Source: Perilla frutescens (lineage: Eukaryota; Streptophyta; Magnoliopsida; Lamiales; Lamiaceae). Taken from it: a stretch of DNA of 64,000 nt. Positions 58,301-64,000 of the stretch are shown here, in pieces (the first letter of the stretch is position 1; every line of letters starts with the position of its first letter). The notes below the pieces were generated by a model. That model was not told the origin of the DNA and did no database searches. It saw only the letters and a program-made list of their open reading frames with translations. The DNA is taken from contig BRKX01000006.1 in the NCBI GenBank assembly GCA_026008535.1, positions 34,522,664 to 34,586,663 on the forward strand, in the 5' to 3' direction. Made by a program: the position numbers and the translations under genes.

Positions 58301-58595
58301 CACTGTAGACTAGTGGCAATCGGTACTTCTCTTGCTGGTACCTGCATCTTCCAGTTTGCCTTGCTAACTATTCTAGCAAGCTACAGTCTTCTTCTTTTTC
58401 TCTCTATTCTTCTCTTTTTTATTTTCACATGGATTGATCATTGATTTTGGCTTTGACAGCTTGATTTTGTATGATCATCCTTAGTTTTCTGCTTGATTTC
58501 TTTTCAGTTCTTTCAAGGCTCTTTACATATTTTGACATATTTTGACATCTCATCAAAACTCCTTTGAAGAAAAACATTGATAGTTTTTCCTAACA

Positions 58596-61299
58596 AAACT
58601 GTAACAGAATATCCAAAATATAAATACAGATAATGGAAAGCAAAATGCAAAAGCCCTTCCCATTTCTACAAACCTTTACTTCTCTTTCATACCCTGTAGC
58701 TCCTTTTGTCGTCTACTGCACTCTATGACATGTCACTGATCGAAAAAGGGAGGGGTTACCTCGCTAATCCGAGAAGAGTGTACTAGGGATCACCTAGCAT
58801 TGACCCTGAGTATACCAGGGGTTACCTAGCATTGACTCCTATAGTGATGTCCAGATCACGTGTATGTGCAGGGGTTACCTCACAGTGACACCTTTAGTGA
58901 TTAACATCACAACTGCAAGAATCACAGTTCCTGTCTATCCTTTGTTTTATGTTTTCTATAAAGCGTGTAATATGACATAAGCACAAAAACTATGTCATCC
59001 TCTTAATATAGCAACTATGCTAACCTTTAATTCCTCTAGCAAACGTAGTTTAATTATGCTTCATATTCCTTAAACGGAAACTATTCTATAACTTGAGTTG
59101 AATACTAAAAGCATAAGCTAAAAAGTACAACTCATTATACACAAATATAATCAATACACAATAAACATTTAATATACTGTAACTGTAAACTGTGACTTTT
59201 AGACTTTAAATATAAACTCTAACCTTAATCTATATACTATGAACTTTAAACTCTAACCTTAACTCTTAATCCATAGACTTTAGTTATGACAAGACATAAT
59301 CTATTCTATTTAATTATGTCGAAGCATAATCTATGTTCATTTATTGTGATGAATCACAATCTATATTCTCAATGATTATGATGAAGCATAATCTATGTTC
59401 TCAATAATTATACAGCAGTATAATACTATGTTCTCGTTAATTATATAGCAGTATAATACTATTACTCTAGCAGAGACTTGAGCAGATAATTCCTCAAATA
59501 TTTTATTTGGATATTCAAACTATGACTATCACATTTATGAGTTAACAACTCAAATATAGATAGGTTTTGCAAATAAACCCACCTCGATTAGATCAACTCA
59601 GGTCATCAAACTTCTCAATACTCACCCGTCAGCTCCTCTGACTGGGTCAACAGGTCCTACAGGGTCAAACCTTATTTTAGGAATGCTGCTCTAATTTTCA
59701 GAACTCGAATTTAATTTAATTGGAGATTTTATTCACTTTAATTATATTTCAACTAAGAATGCGCGACTCTAGAGACCTCGTACAACTTCAAGACAGAAGG
59801 AAATAAATTCGAAAATACAATTTTCGATTTAATGGGACCAAAAGATTTAACAGAGGTCACTTTCCGTAACTTGCCATTTTACTATATTTTTCACAGCTAA
59901 CCTCGATTACACTTTTTACTTGTCCAAAAATTGTGAAAATAATCAGGCATGACCCGACATATATTTACTAAACTATACAATTTTTGGAATTTTCTAAAAT
60001 TACATGCTCTAGTTATAAAAATAACCATCTGATTAAAATAATTAACTTTAATCAACACTTATCAGAAAATTATGAAACTTGGTTGTCCTATAGGAAATAA
60101 TTTTAAAGCAATTTTATAGAAAAAACTTTTTCAATTTGACGACCCGAAACGGGTGAAAATGGGCAAAAACTGAAACTAATCGGTGCCCCTTTATTTTTCA
60201 TGTTTTCCGGTATTTTTGCTGGTTTCTGGCCATCAGACGACAACACACTCTACATACGAAATGAAACACTATTTAAAACACACAACATATTAAAATTTCA
60301 ACTATAAACGATGAGAAATGGACCGAAACGAGACATCCCAAACGGCAGCGCGATGGCGGCATGACGATGGCGATTTCCGGCCATCCACAGTAGCGGCGGC
60401 GGCAGCTCTTTGGTAGCCTTCCGGCGCTCAACAGCTGCTCCCGCAGCAGCACCCCCCCCAACAAAACTTAACCTAGGCCCACATGCGCGATTTACTTGGC
60501 GTAGGCCCGAGTTTCTCTCGTTCGTCAACTCGAACGAGAGAGAAAGAGAGAGAAGAGAGAGAAATGAGCAAGAGAAATGAATCCCCCCTCTCTTATTTAT
60601 AGGAAAAGTGGCTCTAGGGCGGGTATAACTTTTTCGGATATAAAATATTGATAGAGCATTTCCGGATTCAATTAAAGTTGCTTTATTCAATGGTGAAGTC
60701 TAAATAACCTCCAACATAAAATCCGAAAATACCGGGAGACCCATTGGCTCGAGTACTATTGAACCAACCCATCTTTGAAAAATGAGGAGGTCATCTGAGG
60801 GAAATCGAAGAAAGATTCCCTTTCAAAAATTATTTTAACTATTCATTTCAACTGACAAAATTCACTCTCGAGCGTTCGATTGACCTCGGATTGGCAATCC
60901 GTGAATGAGAACGGATTCCTTGAGTCATTTCCTATAAGATAGGCTTGATAAAACAAGTCTCAGATCAATGAGGAGGATTTCACAAATTTTTCGAATCACG
61001 AACGCACGCATAAATTACTATTGACAGGTTTTCCCTTTACAATTTTCAATTACGGGACTCTTGTAGATGTCAGAATAAAATTCTGAAAGCACCAACAGCT
61101 CCCTTTAGGTCATTACGTTTTGAAAAAGACCAATATTGACTATTTTCCGAAGGTAAGTGCAAACTCTCATCATCGATTTTTACATAAAATACACAAAAGA
61201 GTCGCGACTTACATCCGTTTAACTTTATTTTAGCTCCAATTATTATTTTTAGTCTTCTAAATAAATTTATAGAACTCTCTGAAATTCTAAGATGTTACA
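58596..61299 (-). repeat. LTR of element E (C-like family), truncated
   Basis: On the minus strand it starts TGTAACATCTTAGAATTTC at 61299 after a purine tract. It matches the C LTR in segments (GCACGAACGCACGC-like near 61000; TGACCTCAGA-like at 60700; GCAAAAGCCC near 58650 against 20130). The last ~600 bp expected from C are missing where copia LTR G adjoins. It has a TATA box at 60603-60591 followed on the minus strand by a CT-rich leader (60570-60535). Confidence 0.75.
60591..60603 (-). promoter_or_regulatory. TATA box of the E LTR
   Basis: CCTATAAATAAGA on the minus strand, about 700 bases after the LTR start, as in element C, with a CT-dinucleotide-rich stretch beginning about 20 bases downstream. 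Confidence 0.55.
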
Positions 61300-61312
61300 G
61301 ACTACACCCCTT
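61300..61312 (-). other. Polypurine tract of element E
   Basis: Minus-strand AAGGGGTGTAGTC before the LTR start at 61299; it corresponds to the C tract at 13279-13291. Confidence 0.65.
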
Positions 61313-62640
61313 AAAAAAAATCGTCTCAAAATTTACTTCCCCTCAAACGGAGATCTGGATACTTTTTCAAGAATCCATCACCTTACTGGAACCATATTGG
61401 TTCAAAACCGTTACTAGGTTTATAACTCTAAACCTTAAGGCCAATAATAGTCTGAGGCCTTTCTTTATAGATTAGTCCTTACCCAAGACTATCTTTTTTC
61501 CTTCAATAACATGTGTTTATCTCAAACACATATTTTCAGAGCATTCAGATGTGTGACACGCCATGCACAACAATAAGATTTGGCATCAAAGCCGACCTAT
61601 GGTCTATGTTTTTATCCTCTTCGAGGATTTCCAATAGGTTCATCGAACCTTCAGCTTTAATCTCTTAGCGAAACAAACTCTTCCATCAGTTGGAGATACC
61701 TTTGAGAAGACCATGTCTTCCACCCGGAATTACTAATCATTCATTTGGTCTTTCGAGTCTTTTCTTGGTAGCCGAGCTATCTTGATGAACTTTGGTCGAT
61801 CTTTTATCTTAGCTAAAGTTTCTTTACTTGTAATCATACATGTAACCATCTTTTACCCGCATACTATACATTCCGAGTATTTATTTGCCTTTATCGAACT
61901 TTGCCCATTGCCTTGATTGATCGGTAGCTCTCAACTTTTCTTGTACTAGCTTTGTCTTGTATGTCTTCAATTTAACTATCGTATAAGACTCCTTATCACG
62001 TCTTTTGAAACTTGTGCTTCATCGCTTCTCGAACGACTCGCAACTATAAGAAAGGGGATTACTTATTTAATCTATGTTCAAAGTGATTCTTAACAAATGA
62101 TAACTTAAAGTTCACCCTATGTTAAAGCTTCTATTGTCTTATTTCTAAGTTCAAAACCTATAAAGGCATTTAACTTCTATAACGCTTCATCAGGGTCTTC
62201 CGAAATTTTGTCAGGCGTTCATCGGTTGGTTGGGATGTCTTGACCAGATTTAGACTTCTATACCGCATCCTTGATGATTCACGATTCAGATGAGCATTCC
62301 TCACTACTCGGAACTTCTTTAGCTCTAGGTGCTTGTTTGTAGTAAAACTCTTCATTTTCTTCCGGGTCACACAGGACTCACTTTGTGTCAATAGGCCCGG
62401 AGGACCTGAAATTGCAATGATTCACCCGTGATGGTTGCTTCCTTCATTGTATTGGCTTGCCTGAGGTGACTATACTCTTCTGGTCTGATGGGCTGAACTC
62501 TTGCGGTCAATGTTTAGAATTTTTGTAGGGCTTTCTTCAAATGATGAAGCTTCTTCTCTCTGGCATGATTCGCACGCAGTGTGAAGGGCTTACTTAACCA
62601 CACACCTCTTGAGCTCTCTACCTATGGAACTTAATTCATA
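61313..62640 (-). pseudogene. Decayed integrase/chromodomain region of element E
   Basis: On the minus strand the sequence can be followed against element C from its chromodomain end (61350-61420 against 13330-13420) through AAACACATATTTT (61527-61539 against 13539-13551) to about 62600, where TTCGCACGCAG parallels C near 14570. Stops and indels are everywhere and no long frame remains. It is older than C. Confidence 0.6.
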
Positions 62641-63548
62641 AAGCCCTTTTTAATCATACAAGAAAAACTTAGAATTCTTCTAAGTTCAAGCATCTATAGT
62701 CTATGTTCTCGACCAAGCTCTATCTTTAAATTATCTATCCTCGATCCTTTACCTTAGTCATTCTCTATCCTTAGAATCATAATATTTACTAGCAGTATGA
62801 AGTTACATAAACTGTGCGATCATGTTCATCATCATGTACTTGAACATTGTTGTGAACATGTAAGGTCAGAATGTAAAAACTTAAAGCAAGTAAAGAGCAC
62901 GAGGTTGGTAACCCTATTTGATCAAATGATCTACATCAGGGGGACTTCACAAGCCTGTGAGAAGCAGTTTACTACTCCGTTGAATGGTTATAAAGGCTAT
63001 TACACGATTTAACCTCTTTCACTACCCAATTCAACCTCTTTCACTAAACTGAATTATGAGCTCTCCTCACAACCTAGAATCCCTCTAGTTTCCACAAGAA
63101 ATCTCTCCCGAGACTCCTCTAAGTGTGTATGAAAGTGAGTTTCAAACACAGACTAGAAACACAATGATCTCACTGATCAAACCTAGTCTACCCGAATACT
63201 ATATGATTCGAATATGAAGTCTTTTGACTCTCAGCCCTTTTGTGTATTCATAAAAATTCGTGTCATCTAAACTAGTCTGAATCCAGGCTATTTATAAACA
63301 ACAAATATAGCCTAAACAACGTAATCAGAAGTCCTTTTTTTACTAGAATTCAACAAGGAAACTTTTCCTTAATTAAATTAGACTTTTTAGATGTTTTCCT
63401 TGAATAGAAGTCCACCTTTCCTTCTTTGATCTTCATCACGAACAAGGCAACTTCTATTCTGAAACATCTATCTTGAATCTTCAGCTCCTGCTCTTTGATT
63501 CCAGCATGATACGTTTCTTGAAACTTCTCTGGACAACCGTGTACATGA
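62641..63548. other. Unassigned AT-rich stretch
   Basis: No convincing gene. CATCAGGGGGAC at 62934-62945 resembles a copia polypurine tract and the frame ending there (62797-63012) could be a pol tail, but the match is weak. AACCTCTTTCACTA occurs twice, at 63011 and 63033. The stretch ends at the LTR start at 63549. Confidence 0.3.
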
Positions 63549-64000
63549 TGTAACACCCTACAATTTTAGATATGGTTTAGAGGATTATTAAGAGCAATTA
63601 AATAGTTAAGGAAGTAATTTAAATAAGGTTTAAGTGAAGTCAGATGTCAGTCACGACTTTAGGGGTCAGCTTTCGTGAAATCGTCTTTTTGGAAATTTTG
63701 ATCTTAACTCTATTTTGGTCAATCTTGGTCTTGTTAGAAAGGTTTTAACTCATGAAGTATGCCAGTGTTCCCGGAATTTTATTCTAAAGTCATTTGAGTT
63801 CCCGGTGATGAAAAACGTATTTAAAGGGTGAATTAATAGTAACTTTTGCGTGAGTTCGTGTTTTGAGAAATTTATGAAATCCTCCTCATTGATTCGAGTC
63901 TTGTTCTGTCAGGCCCCTCTTATGGGAAATGACTCAAGGAATCATTCGCATTCACGAATTTCCATTCTGAGGTCAATCTAACGCTCGGGAGCAAAATCTG
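63549..64000 (+). repeat. LTR of family C, plus strand, cut by the window end
   Basis: Begins TGTAACACCCTACAATTTTAG and follows, in opposite orientation, the start of the C LTRs (13278-12830 and 22769-22320): GACTTTAGGGGTCAG, TCATTTGAGTTCCCGGTGA, AAATCCTCCTCATTGATTC, then CTGAGGTCAAT. It is closer to C than to E. An element in plus orientation should continue to the right. Confidence 0.85.

Larger units (their letters stand above)
56650..58595 (-). repeat. Copia LTR G, 5'-end segment
   Basis: Continues the inverted LTR (GTTAAGGCTCATTCTCATCAG corresponds to F near 40220) and ends, as the minus-strand LTR start TGTTAGGAAAAACTATCAAT, at 58595. It is longer than the F counterpart because of a 57-bp unit repeated three times (57128-57300) and a 60-bp minisatellite (57820-58300). 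No polypurine tract precedes the start, so G is either a solo LTR or the outer end of a 5' LTR. Confidence 0.85.

Noticed and set aside
62797..63012. 71-codon frame that might be a copia pol tail
   Set aside because: Only a weak polypurine-like tract supports it; no diagnostic RNase H motif.
1..64000. Host genes, tRNAs or rRNAs
   Set aside because: All long or patterned frames trace to retrotransposons; no tRNA cloverleaf or rRNA segment was recognised by eye. A tRNA scan and a protein search would be decisive.

Overview
The window is nuclear DNA of a flowering plant, probably a eudicot. It is almost entirely nested LTR retrotransposons, as in gene-poor pericentromeric heterochromatin. The evidence is plant Ty1/copia, Ty3/gypsy chromovirus (Tekay/Del-like) and Athila-type pol genes, primer-binding sites matching initiator-Met and Asp tRNAs, polypurine tracts beside TG...CA termini, and exact 5-bp target-site duplications (TSDs). 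I saw no host gene, rRNA, tRNA or CRISPR array. The species cannot be named from this sequence.

Layout. 1-9874: 3' part of a decayed copia (SIRE/Maximus-like) element, with the RT/RNase H end followed by an 'envelope-position' ORF region. Inside it lies a tandem array of exactly 993-bp units (six full copies plus 115 bp). 9875-12380: rump of an Athila/Tat-like element on the minus strand (D). 12381-12675: LTR fragment of family B. 12676-22769: chromovirus C, minus strand, with a 3.27-kb 5' LTR. 22770-40832: 3' part of another copia element (F, plus strand) ending in a complete LTR (39068-40832). Its ORF is split by gypsy element A (23979-37887), which is itself split by the non-autonomous minus-strand element B (29982-34272). 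40833-58595: an inverted copia LTR (G) holding a solo LTR (41228-55441), which holds a full-length Athila element (41768-53635), and a second solo LTR (H, 55536-56649). 58596-62640: LTR and decayed pol of a C-like element (E). 62641-63548: unassigned. 63549-64000: start of a plus-strand LTR of family C.

Order of events inferred from nesting: E, then G inside E's LTR; then the solo LTR and H inside G, and Athila inside the solo LTR. F abuts G as a head-to-head inverted LTR pair. A inserted into F's ORF and B into A's integrase. TSDs are exact for B (AAATG), Athila (CGCTC), the solo LTR (GGTGT) and H (AACAG).

Almost every coding region carries stops and frameshifts. The exception is one open 624-codon frame in B. 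It encodes a retropepsin, then a long unrecognised segment where RT, RNase H and integrase would be expected, and its last ~122 codons lie inside the LTR. The best candidates for something undescribed are the frame-preserving 993-bp amplification, family B with its LTR-borne coding tail, and paired palindrome modules upstream of LTR TATA boxes in element D and family B.
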